49,622 bases of DNA from Pseudomonadota bacterium (GCA_018241265.1 JAFEEF010000087.1:1-49622); one strand, 5' to 3'; positions 39,938-49,622 are shown, numbered from the stretch's first letter. The notes: generated from the letters alone by a model not told the origin. Numbers and translations are program-made.

Positions 39938-39979
39938 TTGCTTGCCTAGAGTCCGGGCAACCTTGTTTGGGAGACCTGC

Positions 39980-41389
39980 ATGCAGCATCTGATCGACCTG
40001 CCCGTGACCGCGCTTCGTGAACTGCTGGATGCCCGTCTGATCAGCAGTTGCGATCTTGCGGAACAGTGCATTGCCCGGACCGAATCGGCATCCGGCTTGA
40101 ATGCCTATGTCGGCTTCTTGCCCGAAAGGTTTCGAGCGGAAGCCCGGGCCGCGGACTCGCGAATTGCGGCGGGTGAGCGGCTTCCTCTGCTTGGCATCCC
40201 CATCGCGCTCAAGGACAACGTGGACCTGGTGGGATATTCCAGCGGCGCAGGTACGGCGTCGTTGGCGGGTCGCGAGCCGGAGACGGACGCCGAACTGGTG
40301 CGCAGGCTGCGTGCAGCCGGCGCGGTCTTCGCGGGAAAGCTGGGCATGCATGAGCTCGCATTCGGCATCACGTCGAACAACGCAGTCAGCGGCGCGATAC
40401 GCAATCCGTGGGACGTCACGCGCATTCCGGGCGGCAGCAGCGGCGGCTCCGGAGCCGCCGTGGCCGCCCGACTCGTGCCTGCGGCCATCGGAACGGACAC
40501 GGGCGGTTCGGTCCGCGTGCCTGCAGCACTGTGCGGAGTGACAGGCTTCAGAGCCACGGTCGGGCGAGTCCCGGGCATCGGAATCGCGCCGATCTCGTCG
40601 ACCCGCGACACGGCAGGCCCGCTTGCCCATACCGTGCGCGACTGTGCGCTGATCGACGAGATCATTGCGGGAAGCCCGATGCCTTTGACCTGCGTCGACC
40701 TGCGCAACGTCCGCATCGGCGTTCCGCGCGATACGCTGTGGGATGACCTTTCCCCAGGCGTCAGGGAGGTATGCCAATCGGCACTGCGCACCCTCGAGAA
40801 GGCAGGCGCGATCCTGGTCGATGTCGCACTGCCCGAAGTCATGGCCGTCGATGCGGAAGCAAGCTTCCCGGTCGCGTTCTACGAGTTCATGCGCGACATG
40901 CGCGCGTACCTGGTCGAGGCGCGTCGCGGGGTTGCGCTGGAAGAGCTGATCGGCGCCATTGGAAGTCCGGATGTCCGTGGAGCCGTCGGCACGCTGCTCG
41001 CCGGCGGCGCCGTTCCCGATTCCGTGTACCAGCAGGCGCTTCGCGCACGCGGACGCCTGCAGGCCCTGTATGCGCAAGCCTTCGCGCAGAACCGAGTGGA
41101 GGCGCTTGTGTTCCCGACCACGCCGCGGGTTGCGGCAAGGATCGGAGAAGATGAAACGGTCGAACTGAACGGCCGTCAGGTGCCGACGTTCGCCACCTTC
41201 ATTCGGAACACGGACCCTGGCAGCAACGCCGCGCTGCCGGGTGTCTCGATGCCCGCCGGGCTGTCGGAAGGTCTGCCTGTGGGGCTCGCGTTCGACGGAC
41301 CGATAGGCACGGACCGACGTCTGCTGGCCATCTGCGCGGCCGCACAAGCAGCCCTTCCTCCCGCACCCCGAGTCGCGCCGAGCGCCTGA
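39980..41389 (+). CDS. amidase-signature hydrolase, probable mandelamide hydrolase
   Basis: 469 residues, amidase-signature family. The Ser-cisSer-Lys triad is K78 in ALKDNVD, S153 in GGSSGGSGAA and S177 in GTDTGGSVRVPA, with the spacing of known members (24 residues between the serines). It hydrolyses an amide to acid and ammonia. P. putida has an amidase-signature mandelamide hydrolase (MdlY) linked to mdlAB, and the position here is equivalent, so mandelamide is the likely substrate. MdlY is slightly longer (about 500 residues). It is divergent from a LuxR gene and 32 bases upstream of the binding protein of an ABC importer, so uptake and hydrolysis are probably co-expressed. No signal peptide. 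Confidence 0.9.
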   Translation: MQHLIDLPVTALRELLDARLISSCDLAEQCIARTESASGLNAYVGFLPERFRAEARAADSRIAAGERLPLLGIPIALKDNVDLVGYSSGAGTASLAGREPETDAELVRRLRAAGAVFAGKLGMHELAFGITSNNAVSGAIRNPWDVTRIPGGSSGGSGAAVAARLVPAAIGTDTGGSVRVPAALCGVTGFRATVGRVPGIGIAPISSTRDTAGPLAHTVRDCALIDEIIAGSPMPLTCVDLRNVRIGVPRDTLWDDLSPGVREVCQSALRTLEKAGAILVDVALPEVMAVDAEASFPVAFYEFMRDMRAYLVEARRGVALEELIGAIGSPDVRGAVGTLLAGGAVPDSVYQQALRARGRLQALYAQAFAQNRVEALVFPTTPRVAARIGEDETVELNGRQVPTFATFIRNTDPGSNAALPGVSMPAGLSEGLPVGLAFDGPIGTDRRLLAICAAAQAALPPAPRVAPSA

Positions 41390-41421
41390 CGTCCCACCAC
41401 ACCGCACAGAAGGAATCAACC

Positions 41422-42573
41422 ATGGATCGTCGCCAACTTCTCCAGGCTGCCATCGCAGCGACCGCTGTCGGGAACATGCCGCGTGCATTCGCCGCGGACC
41501 CGATGAAGATCGCCGTGATGATTCCGCAGAGCGGTCCCGCCGGCCTCTTCGGCCCTTCGTCGAAGGCGTGCGCGGAACTCGCGGCCGAAGCGCTCAATGC
41601 CCGCGGTGGAATCTTGGGTCGACCGGTCGAGCTCCTGTTCGGCGACGCGGGCTTGGCTCCGGCCGAAGCCGCGCAAGCTGCGCTCAAGCTCTGGAAGGGA
41701 TCGCGCGCCAGCGCGGTGATCGGCATGCACGACAGCGCAGTCCGCGGTGCGCTCGTCGGCTTGTTCAAGGGTCAGGTCCCGTACTTCTATACCCCGGTCT
41801 ATGAGGGCGGCGAGTGTTCCAGGGCGACGTTTGTCAACGGTGAGACGCCGCAGCAGCAGCTCGAACCGGTCATTCCCTGGATTGCAGCCGAACGCAAGCC
41901 GACCAAGTGGTACATGATCGGCAACGACTACATCTGGGGACGCAACACCAACGCGGCTGCGCGCAAGTACATCGAAAAGTCCGGCGCGAAAGTCGTCGGC
42001 GACGAATATCTCCCATTCACGGTCGACAACTTCGATGCCAGCCTGGCTCGAATTCGCGACACGGGTGCGGATGCGGTCCTGGTCTCGCTGGTTGGCGGCG
42101 CTTCGGTGACGTTCAACAAGGCGTTCGCGAGCTTCGGTCTCGCCGACAAGGCCATCCGCCTGGGTACGCTGTTGGAGGAGAACACCCTTGCCGGCATCGG
42201 CATCGCGAACGCCAGGAATCTCTATTCGAGTGCCGGCTACTTCGCCAACATCGAGACGCCCGCCGCCAAGGCGTTCGCCGCGTCCTATGCGAAGCGGTTC
42301 GGGCCGCAGGCCCCTGCGCTCAACGGCCTGGCCGAATCCGTGTACGAAGGCTTCCTGATGCTGGAGGCGGTGGCGAAGAGGGCGGGCAGCCTGGATGTCG
42401 CCAAGATGGATGCGGCGTCCGAGGGGGCTCGCTACGAAGGGCCTCGCGGGCCCGTCACGATGAAGTCCCGACACGTGGAGCAGGACATCTACGTGGCCGA
42501 CGTCGACGACAAGGGATTCCATGTCGTCAAGTCGTTCCCGCACGTCGCCTCGGGGCAGAGCTGCAAGGTCTGA
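41422..42573 (+). CDS. ABC transporter substrate-binding protein (branched-chain amino acid/urea/amide type)
   Basis: 383 residues of the LivK/AmiC/UrtA type. An N-terminal DRRQLLQAAIAATAVG followed by AFA-AD looks like a Tat-style signal, with cleavage near residue 25. The mature chain opens with IAVMIPQSGPAGLFGPSSKA, and ALNARGGILGRPVELLFGDA is the usual family block. Short-chain amides, urea and aromatic acids are known ligands of this group. It starts 32 bases after the amidase and four bases before the permease. Import of mandelamide or mandelate is inferred from context. Confidence 0.92.
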   Translation: MDRRQLLQAAIAATAVGNMPRAFAADPMKIAVMIPQSGPAGLFGPSSKACAELAAEALNARGGILGRPVELLFGDAGLAPAEAAQAALKLWKGSRASAVIGMHDSAVRGALVGLFKGQVPYFYTPVYEGGECSRATFVNGETPQQQLEPVIPWIAAERKPTKWYMIGNDYIWGRNTNAAARKYIEKSGAKVVGDEYLPFTVDNFDASLARIRDTGADAVLVSLVGGASVTFNKAFASFGLADKAIRLGTLLEENTLAGIGIANARNLYSSAGYFANIETPAAKAFAASYAKRFGPQAPALNGLAESVYEGFLMLEAVAKRAGSLDVAKMDAASEGARYEGPRGPVTMKSRHVEQDIYVADVDDKGFHVVKSFPHVASGQSCKV

Positions 42574-42577
42574 CCGG

Positions 42578-43432
42578 ATGGACGGCAGCACGCTCCTGCA
42601 CCTCTTCAACCTTGCGTACGAACTCGCAACGCTGGCGTTGACCACGCTCGGCCTCGCCATCGTCTTCGGCCTGCTCGGGGTCATGAACATGGCGCATGGC
42701 GAGTTCGTCATGCTGGGGGCGTACTCCGTCGTCACCGTCCAGCGATGGGGGCTTCCCATCGCGACCGCAGTCCCGCTCGCGATTCTCGTCTGCGGTGTTC
42801 TGGGCTACGTCGTCGAGCGCTGGTTGATCCGCCCGTTGTACTCGCGGCCATTCGACACGCTCTTGGCCACCTGGGCCCTCGCGATGATGATACGCAAGCT
42901 TGTCGAAGCGGTCTTCGGGCGCGAGTACCGCAACGTCGAGACATCGCTCGCGACGCCCGTCGCGATGTTCGGGTTCCAGTATCCGCTGTATCGCCTGGCA
43001 CTGATAGCGCTGACGGTTGCCGTCGTGGCATTCCTGTTCGTCTGGTATCGCCGCAGCGCTGCTGGCCTGAAGGTACGCGCGATGACCGCGAATCCGTTGC
43101 TGGCGCAGGCGCTCGGCATCGACACGCGTCGGCTCGCGTCACAGGCGTTCGTCATCGGTGTCGTCGTCGCGGGACTGGCCGGTGTCCTGCTCGCACCGCT
43201 GGTGCGCATCGAACCGGGCATCGGCGTGGACTACCTGCTCGACGCCTTTTTCGTCCTGGTCGTCGGCGGCCTCGGCACGCTTGGAGGACTGCTCGGGGGT
43301 GTCGGTGTCATCGGCGGTGCGCAGGCAGTCACCAGCAGCCTCGCAGGACAGACGAGCGGCTACGCGGTGGTGCTCGTGCTGTCCGTCATCTTTCTCTGGC
43401 TGAAGCCCGATGGACTCTTTTCGCGTCGCTAG
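42578..43432 (+). CDS. ABC transporter permease, LivH family
   Basis: 284 residues with about eight membrane segments. The FGLLGVMNMAHGEFVMLGAYS motif near residue 30 and the GGLGTLGGLLGGVGVIG block near residue 230 are classic LivH/UrtB features. The ATG at 42578, four bases after the binding-protein stop, gives the family N-terminus. The end overlaps the next gene by 23 bases. It forms the inner-membrane channel with the permease part of the following fused protein. Confidence 0.92.
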   Translation: MDGSTLLHLFNLAYELATLALTTLGLAIVFGLLGVMNMAHGEFVMLGAYSVVTVQRWGLPIATAVPLAILVCGVLGYVVERWLIRPLYSRPFDTLLATWALAMMIRKLVEAVFGREYRNVETSLATPVAMFGFQYPLYRLALIALTVAVVAFLFVWYRRSAAGLKVRAMTANPLLAQALGIDTRRLASQAFVIGVVVAGLAGVLLAPLVRIEPGIGVDYLLDAFFVLVVGGLGTLGGLLGGVGVIGGAQAVTSSLAGQTSGYAVVLVLSVIFLWLKPDGLFSRR

Positions 43433-45146
43433 CCCGGCCCTCCTGCTCGCGGTCCTGCTGTGGGTGCTCCCGCTCGGGGCAGGAGAGTTCGTCGCCTATC
43501 AAGTCGCGCTGTACCTCATCTACGGTATCGCCGCGCAAGGCGTCGCCTTGTGCTGGGGTCGCCTCGGCTTCCTTCCGTTGGGGCACGCGCTCTTCTTCGG
43601 CCTTGGGGCATACCTGTTTGGCGGCATCCTCAAGGCGGCGCAGGCGCAGTCCGTGTGGTACGTCGCAAGCCCTCTGGCCTTGGTCGTGCCGGCGGTGATC
43701 GCCTATGCGATCGCCCGCCTGGTCTTCGCGCGAAGCACGCGCAGCGGACCCTACTTCTCGCTGATCACTCTGGCACTGACGATGCTCGGCTTTCTGGCGG
43801 CGCAGCAGTGGAGCGGTCTGACCGGCGGCTTCAACGGAATGACCGATGTCCCCGATCTCCCGGGAACCGAACGCTATACGACGCTGTACTGGGTCATCGC
43901 TGCCGCAGCGACGGTCACCACCGCGATCCTGTCGATCCTGTTCGTGCGGCCGATTGGAGTCCTGTGGAGAGCTGTCGCTCAGAACGAAGACCGACTCCAG
44001 CTGTTCGGCTACGCGACCGACCGCATCAAGGCGCTCGCATTCGCGTTGTCGGCTCTCCTGGCGGCGCTCGCCGGGGCCTTGTTCGCCGCTCACCAAGGAA
44101 TAGTGACACCGGAAACGATGGGCTTCCTGCTCTCGACCGAGTTCGTGATCTGGGCGGCCGTGGGCGGCAAGGCCAGCGCCCTTGGTCCGATGCTGGGAGC
44201 GGTCATCGTCGGGTACACCTCCGCCGAGCTTCGGGACCGTTTCAACTACTGGGAAGTTGCAGTGGCGGCCCTGTTCATCCTCGTGGTGCTTTACCTGCCG
44301 CAGGGGGTAGCCGGTCTTGCCCGAAAGCGGCCGGCTCGCAAGTCGATCTCCCCGACCATCATGGCCGCCCCCGCACGAGCAAAGACGCCCGCCCGTCAGC
44401 TCGAGCTGGAGCTCGCGGACATTCGCACCGGTCAGGGTGGGGTGAAGATCCTCGACGGCTTGACACTGGCGATGAGAGGCCCTGGCATCCGAAGCGTCAT
44501 CGGACCGAACGGTGCGGGCAAGACATCCACGTTCAACGTCATGACCGGCCGGTTGCCGCTGCGCGCCGGGGACATCCGGCTCGACGGTCGAAGCATCGGC
44601 GGCCTTGGCGCATGGCGCGTCGCGCGGCAGGGTGTGGGTCGGAAGCTCCAGGTGCCATCCGTCTTCTCGGACCTCACGGTCCGGGAGAATCTGTGTGTCG
44701 CGCTATGGGTCGGACGCCTGGGCCACGTCGACGGGTTGCGCGATGCGCCTCATGCCTGGCACTCGCAGCTGCTGGACGAACTGCTCGAGCGTTTCCCGGA
44801 GTTGAGGGAAAGGATGGGCGAGCCCGCGGGCACTCTGCCTCAGGGTCATCGTCAGGCGCTCGAGTTCTCGATGACCATGCTTCCGGAGCCTCGCCTGGTG
44901 CTGCTCGACGAACCGTGCGCGGGCCTGTCTCCTTCCGAGACGCATCGGATGATCGACGTGATCCGCAGCGTGGTCGCCCGCATCGGTGCCGCCGCGCTGC
45001 TGATCGAGCACGACATCAGCGCCGTCGCCGCTTTGGGCGGCGATGTCTTCGTTCTTCACCAGGGCCGTCTCCTGGCACAGGGAACTCTTGCCGACGTGCA
45101 GGCCAACCCGGAAGTGCGGGCGGTGTATGCGGGCGGGCGGAAATGA
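43410..45146 (+). CDS. fused ABC permease-ATPase (LivM-LivG)
   Basis: 578 residues in one frame. Residues 1-305 are a LivM/UrtC permease (WGRLGFLPLGHALFFGLGAY near 50, RAVAQNEDRLQLFGY near 190). A basic, Ala/Pro-rich linker (about 306-330) leads to a LivG/UrtD ATPase: Walker A GPNGAGKT at about 365-372, Walker B LVLLDEP near 497, H-loop IEHD near 532. The ABC signature is LPQGHRQ (about 476) instead of LSGGQ, as in urea-type ATPases (LSHGxKQ). Fusion ties the permease to one nucleotide-binding domain. It overlaps livH by 23 bases and the livF-like gene by four (ATGA). Confidence 0.93.
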   Translation: MDSFRVASPALLLAVLLWVLPLGAGEFVAYQVALYLIYGIAAQGVALCWGRLGFLPLGHALFFGLGAYLFGGILKAAQAQSVWYVASPLALVVPAVIAYAIARLVFARSTRSGPYFSLITLALTMLGFLAAQQWSGLTGGFNGMTDVPDLPGTERYTTLYWVIAAAATVTTAILSILFVRPIGVLWRAVAQNEDRLQLFGYATDRIKALAFALSALLAALAGALFAAHQGIVTPETMGFLLSTEFVIWAAVGGKASALGPMLGAVIVGYTSAELRDRFNYWEVAVAALFILVVLYLPQGVAGLARKRPARKSISPTIMAAPARAKTPARQLELELADIRTGQGGVKILDGLTLAMRGPGIRSVIGPNGAGKTSTFNVMTGRLPLRAGDIRLDGRSIGGLGAWRVARQGVGRKLQVPSVFSDLTVRENLCVALWVGRLGHVDGLRDAPHAWHSQLLDELLERFPELRERMGEPAGTLPQGHRQALEFSMTMLPEPRLVLLDEPCAGLSPSETHRMIDVIRSVVARIGAAALLIEHDISAVAALGGDVFVLHQGRLLAQGTLADVQANPEVRAVYAGGRK

Positions 45147-45835
45147 GCGACTTCCTCGAGTTCACCCGTGTCGTCTGCGGATACGGCGACACGACCGTCG
45201 TCCGAGGCGTTTCGGGCGCGGTCGGCAGGGGTCGGGTCCTCGCGGTCTTGGGCCGAAACGGCGTTGGAAAAAGCACGCTCCTCAAGGCGCTGTCCGGTGT
45301 ACTCCCGATTTCGGGCGGCGCCGTGACCTGGGAGGGCAGACGACTCGGCGGCATTCCACTTCACCGACGCCTCGATCTCGGCTTGGCTTACACGCCGCAG
45401 GAAAACGTCGTCTTCGGAGAACTTTCCGTCGCCGACAACCTGTGGCTGCACCTGAAAGACAGGAACGAGACCCGCTACGGCCGCTTGTTCACGATGTTTC
45501 CGCTGCTGCCTCGGCGATTGACACAACGCGCCGGCTCACTGAGCGGAGGCGAGAGAAAGCTGCTGTCGTTCGCGCGCACGCTGGGTCTACGGGCGCGGAT
45601 GACGCTCATCGACGAGCCGACGGAGGGCGTACAACCGGAAAACATCGAGCGCATGGCCGAAGCGATTCGGGAACGCAGGGCGGACGGCGCGAGCTTCATC
45701 GTGGTCGAACAGAACCTCGAGTTCGCACGCGCGGTCGCCGATCAGCTGCTCGTGCTGGATCACGGCGTAGCGGTCTTGTACGGCGACGCCAGAGCTCTGA
45801 CGCGCGAGGACGTGGAACCGCACCTTGCCATCTAG
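45143..45835 (+). CDS. ABC transporter ATPase, LivF/UrtE family
   Basis: 230 residues. Walker A is GRNGVGKST near residue 34, the Q-loop lies in YTPQENVVFGELSVADNLW, the signature is SLSGGERKLLSFAR, and Walker B is MTLIDEPTEGVQPENIERM. The last phrase is typical of LivF/UrtE. The ATG overlaps the stop of the fused permease-ATPase. It supplies the second nucleotide-binding domain of the importer and ends the amidase-transporter operon. A 101-bp convergent gap with no clear terminator follows. Confidence 0.93.
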   Translation: MSDFLEFTRVVCGYGDTTVVRGVSGAVGRGRVLAVLGRNGVGKSTLLKALSGVLPISGGAVTWEGRRLGGIPLHRRLDLGLAYTPQENVVFGELSVADNLWLHLKDRNETRYGRLFTMFPLLPRRLTQRAGSLSGGERKLLSFARTLGLRARMTLIDEPTEGVQPENIERMAEAIRERRADGASFIVVEQNLEFARAVADQLLVLDHGVAVLYGDARALTREDVEPHLAI

Positions 45836-45936
45836 GAATGGCCTGCCGTCGTTGACTTGGTCGAATCGGCGCGCGGCGCGGTCCGAGCCCAGCGCTCGCT
45901 CGGTGGCCAATTCGCTGACCCGCGTTCATCGACGCG

Positions 45937-46731
45937 TCAAGGGTGACGCAACGCGCGTGCGAAGTCTCCAATGAGCGCGACCACGGCGTCCGGCTGCTCC
46001 CGGTGCGGCAGGTGTCCCACACCGGCCATGATCACGGGGCGTACTGATCCGCCGCTGAGCTCCGCGATGATCTTCGGGTGGATCGTCGTGCCGTACTCGT
46101 CGGTGTTGCCGTGGATCGCGAGGGCAGGGCAGACGACATTTGGCAGCACGCTGCGCAGGCTCCAGTCCGCGAACGCCGGGTCGAGCCAGCTGTCGATCCA
46201 CGCGTCGAGCACCCACCGGGTCTTGTCCCCGTGATAGCGAGCCAGCCGATCGAACTGCACCGGATCCGCGAACTGCTCGCGTGCCGCACGGATCCCCCCG
46301 AGGGTCGTCTCTTCAGCGAAGACCTGGGCCGCGATCGTCACCAGCGCTTCGCAGCCGTCGGGGAACTGTGCAGCGCATTCGATCGCCATGGCTCCGCCGA
46401 CGCTGTGCCCGAGTGCGATGAAGCGATCGATGCCGAGCTGCCGGCGAAGCTGCGGAAAGTAGATGCGCGCCTCTTCGGCTACGAAGCGCGCCGACAGGCG
46501 GTCGCTTCGAGCATCGGACTTTCCGAAGCCGAGTCGGTCGAACGCGAAGACTCGCCGACCCGTGCCTCGGCACAGCAGCTCAGGGAACTGACGCCAGAGT
46601 TCGACGGACCCCAGCGAGTCGTGGAACATGACGATCGGCGCGAGCCCCTCGTGGTCGGCCTCGTCCGGTTGCCAGCTCCTCGCGAACACGCGTCCGGCAG
46701 CTTGCTGTACCCAGTGATCTCGAGCGTTCAT
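45937..46731 (-). CDS. alpha/beta hydrolase, possible enol-lactonase or lactone hydrolase
   Basis: 264 residues. Oxyanion block VMFHDSLGSVELW near residue 34, nucleophile elbow LGHSVGG with S110, and a C-terminal VGHLPHREQPDAV providing the His. The HDSLG opening and DRLGFGKSD resemble 3-oxoadipate enol-lactonase and the lactone hydrolases found in benzoyl-CoA (box) gene clusters. It starts 21 bases after the thiolase stop in the same direction, so it is the last gene of the paaH-paaJ operon. A role in aromatic breakdown is likely; the exact substrate is inferred. Confidence 0.82.
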   Translation of the reverse strand: MNARDHWVQQAAGRVFARSWQPDEADHEGLAPIVMFHDSLGSVELWRQFPELLCRGTGRRVFAFDRLGFGKSDARSDRLSARFVAEEARIYFPQLRRQLGIDRFIALGHSVGGAMAIECAAQFPDGCEALVTIAAQVFAEETTLGGIRAAREQFADPVQFDRLARYHGDKTRWVLDAWIDSWLDPAFADWSLRSVLPNVVCPALAIHGNTDEYGTTIHPKIIAELSGGSVRPVIMAGVGHLPHREQPDAVVALIGDFARALRHP

Positions 46732-46752
46732 CGGCGCGATTCTCGCGGCTGG

Positions 46753-47951
<1,199 letters not shown>

Positions 47952-47955
<4 letters not shown>

Positions 47956-48020
47956 GAGGTGGAGGTGGTTGGATCGAACAAGCCGGTGACTTCGAGATCG
48001 GGGACCTGAGCGTCGCTCAT
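47952..48020 (-). CDS. 22-codon ORF linking paaH and paaJ
   Basis: ATG at 48020 overlaps the paaH stop (ATGA), and its own TGA overlaps the paaJ start (ATGA). The peptide begins MSDAQVPDLEVTGLFDP and has 22 residues. AAGGAG lies seven bases before the ATG, while paaJ has only CACCTCC-like sequence upstream, which cannot pair with 16S rRNA. The small frame therefore looks like a translational bridge that carries ribosomes from paaH to paaJ. A function for the peptide itself is unknown, and it may be a remnant of a deleted gene. Confidence 0.6.
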
Positions 48021-49558
48021 GCTTGCGCTCCTTGCCGGCTGGTCGCCGCCCGGCACCGCAGCCACGGACTGAGCCGATACCGCTCGCCCCGATACGCCAC
48101 GTCGAGCTCCCGGATGACCGACGCGACGTTGCGAGCACCCCAGGCGTCGAGCCAATCGAAGGGACCTGCGGGGTAGTTGACGCCCAGCTTCATGGCGACG
48201 TTCGCGCCATCGCGGTTGCACACGCCTTGCTGAACCGCGTCGGCGGCTTCATTGATCAGCATGGCCACGGTCCGCGCGACCACCAGACCGGGCGTGTCCG
48301 CCACCGCGACGCCGTCGAATCCGAAGGCAGCCAGCCAGGCCGGTACCTGCGCCTTCCACCCGGTGCTCGACGACACGTGGACCGCGTAGGCAAGGACAGG
48401 CGGCCCGGAGATCGCATCCCACACCAGCGGCAGATCGAACACGGCCACGTCGGGGGTCGGCGCATCGCGTGCGATCTCGAACGCCGGGCGGCCATCGGTC
48501 AGCACCAGACGCGCTCCGTCCGCTTCCAGACCCGTCCAACCGCTCCGCGCTTCACGAGCCAGCCGCGCATCGCCGCCGGCCAGTGCGCGCTCGACCAGGC
48601 CGAAGAGTCGGTCTGCATCCGAGCCGGACCCGTGCAGCGTCACGAACTTGGGCTTGACGAGGGGAGCCGGAGGCGCCGACGGAGCGGGCGTGAGGGTTCG
48701 CGGATACGCATAGAACCCACGGCCGCTCTTGCGCCCGAGCAGTCCGCCGTCTACGAGCTCGCGCTGGACCAGGCTGGGGACGAAGCGCTTGTCGAAGAAG
48801 TTGGCTTCGTACACCGACTGCGTCACGCTGAAGTTGGTGTCGTGGCCGATCAGGTCCATCAGCTCGCACGCGCCCATGCGAAACCCTGCGCCCGTCAGGC
48901 AGCGGTCGACCGTCTCGGGATCGGCCGCCTGTTCCTGCAGCAATGCCAGCGTCTCGGCGTAGAACGGGCGAGCAATCCGATTGACGATGAATCCCGGCGT
49001 GCTCTTGGCATGCACGGGGACCTTGCGCCAGGTGCGCGCGAGTTCGAAGACGGCTTCGGCGACGGCGGCGTCCGTCTGCAACCCGCTGACCACTTCGACA
49101 AGCCGCATCAGCGGCACGGGGTTGAAGAAGTGCATGCCGACTACGCGCCCCGGATGTCGGAGTCCGTTGGCGATGGCCGTCACGCTGATCGACGAGGTGT
49201 TGGTCGCGAGGACCGCGTCGGTGGCGACGACGTCCTCCAGCTCGCGAAACAACGCACGCTTCGCGTCGAGCCTCTCGACGATGGCCTCGACCACGAGTCG
49301 CGCCGTCGAAGCGGCTTGCAACGACGTGATGGGTTCGATCCGCGAGATCGTCTCTTCGACATCGGACGTCGAGAGCTTTCCTTTCGCGGCCAGGCCGCTC
49401 AGCGTCTCGCGCAGCTTGCCACGGGCCTCGCTCGCCGCACCGGCGCGAGCATCGAACAAGAAAACCGGGTGTCCGGCCTGGGCGGCGATCTGGGCGATGC
49501 CGGCACCCATGATGCCGGCGCCGACGACGAGGACGGTGTCCGCAGGGGAAGCGTTCAT
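48017..49558 (-). CDS. paaH: 3-hydroxyadipyl-CoA dehydrogenase (3-hydroxyacyl-CoA dehydrogenase)
   Basis: 513 residues, PaaH/PaaC type. The NAD-binding VLVVGAGIMGAGIAQ is at residues 9-23. The catalytic His is in GMHFFNPVPLMRLVEVV, followed by TPGFIVNRIARPFYAE. A second 3HCDH_C domain occupies the C-terminal third (ADTPGLVVARTVAMLINEAA, LGVNYPAGPFDWLDAWG), as in full-length PaaH, which is about 475-510 residues. It oxidises (S)-3-hydroxyadipyl-CoA to 3-oxoadipyl-CoA, the substrate of the adjacent thiolase. The start at 49558 matches the family; an ATG at 49600 in the same frame adds an unconserved leader. The upstream gene is beyond the window. Confidence 0.92.
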   Translation of the reverse strand: MNASPADTVLVVGAGIMGAGIAQIAAQAGHPVFLFDARAGAASEARGKLRETLSGLAAKGKLSTSDVEETISRIEPITSLQAASTARLVVEAIVERLDAKRALFRELEDVVATDAVLATNTSSISVTAIANGLRHPGRVVGMHFFNPVPLMRLVEVVSGLQTDAAVAEAVFELARTWRKVPVHAKSTPGFIVNRIARPFYAETLALLQEQAADPETVDRCLTGAGFRMGACELMDLIGHDTNFSVTQSVYEANFFDKRFVPSLVQRELVDGGLLGRKSGRGFYAYPRTLTPAPSAPPAPLVKPKFVTLHGSGSDADRLFGLVERALAGGDARLAREARSGWTGLEADGARLVLTDGRPAFEIARDAPTPDVAVFDLPLVWDAISGPPVLAYAVHVSSSTGWKAQVPAWLAAFGFDGVAVADTPGLVVARTVAMLINEAADAVQQGVCNRDGANVAMKLGVNYPAGPFDWLDAWGARNVASVIRELDVAYRGERYRLSPWLRCRAATSRQGAQA

Positions 49559-49622
49559 TTGGAGATCCAGGGAGCGGGTTGCGCAATCGTCTGCGGACAT
49601 CAGTAGTTTTCCATCTGGCAGG

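Noticed and set aside
48023-49606. Rightward 527-codon frame opposite paaH
   Set aside because: The paaH strand has all dehydrogenase motifs; the rightward product is Arg/Asp/His-rich with no similarity.

Overview
The window is GC-rich, densely packed Gram-negative DNA. Its gene content (general porin with a terminal Phe, 3-oxoadipyl-CoA thiolase, sorbitol/mannitol-type ABC binding protein, many MFS/ABC uptake genes beside aromatic catabolic genes) fits a soil or water betaproteobacterium of the order Burkholderiales. This placement is inferred from protein families. I see no rRNA, tRNA, CRISPR array, intact insertion sequence, integrase or phage gene.

Layout. (1) 1-4661: a polyol/tagatose locus. 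A PfkB kinase, a GatZ/KbaZ-family protein and a periplasmic binding protein (cut by the left edge) run leftward, divergent from a DeoR repressor. Two facing promoters each carry a near-identical tandem operator. (2) 4842-14921: a beta-keto-acid cluster with a BKACE enzyme, acyl-CoA ligase, YeiH-type exporter, porin, MFS transporter, quinone oxidoreductase, AraC regulator, TauD-like dioxygenase and small hydrolase. Its substrate is unknown. (3) 15023-20993: an ECF sigma factor of the kinase-controlled type and a transmembrane Ser/Thr kinase with a long repeat region. They converge on a five-gene operon of small secreted proteins built from a duplicated two-gene unit (A-B-A-B-A). (4) 21483-28027: a LuxR-type regulator divergent from a tightly coupled DyP peroxidase, atypical cytochrome P450 and winged-helix/STAND regulator. 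(5) 28047-30739: two alpha/beta hydrolases flanking a small membrane protein. (6) 30823-45835: nitrilase, LysR, two-subunit 2-oxoacid:ferredoxin oxidoreductase (iorA, iorB), FMN mandelate dehydrogenase (mdlB), mandelate racemase (mdlA), LuxR regulator, amidase and a branched-chain/urea-type ABC importer. (7) 45937-49558: leftward paaH, a 22-codon ORF, paaJ and an alpha/beta hydrolase.

How they may work together. Regions 6 and 7 read as one route: aromatic nitrile or amide to mandelate (nitrilase, amidase), racemisation (MdlA), oxidation to benzoylformate (MdlB), then oxidative decarboxylation to benzoyl-CoA by IorAB in place of the classical benzoylformate decarboxylase. PaaH and PaaJ would finish a ring-cleavage pathway at 3-hydroxyadipyl-CoA and 3-oxoadipyl-CoA. 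A 30-bp motif shared by the nitrilase and iorA promoters links the two arms. The mandelate assignments are strong; the IorAB substrate is inferred.

The least described material is the secreted A/B cassette facing the ECF/kinase pair, and the DyP-P450-STAND triad.
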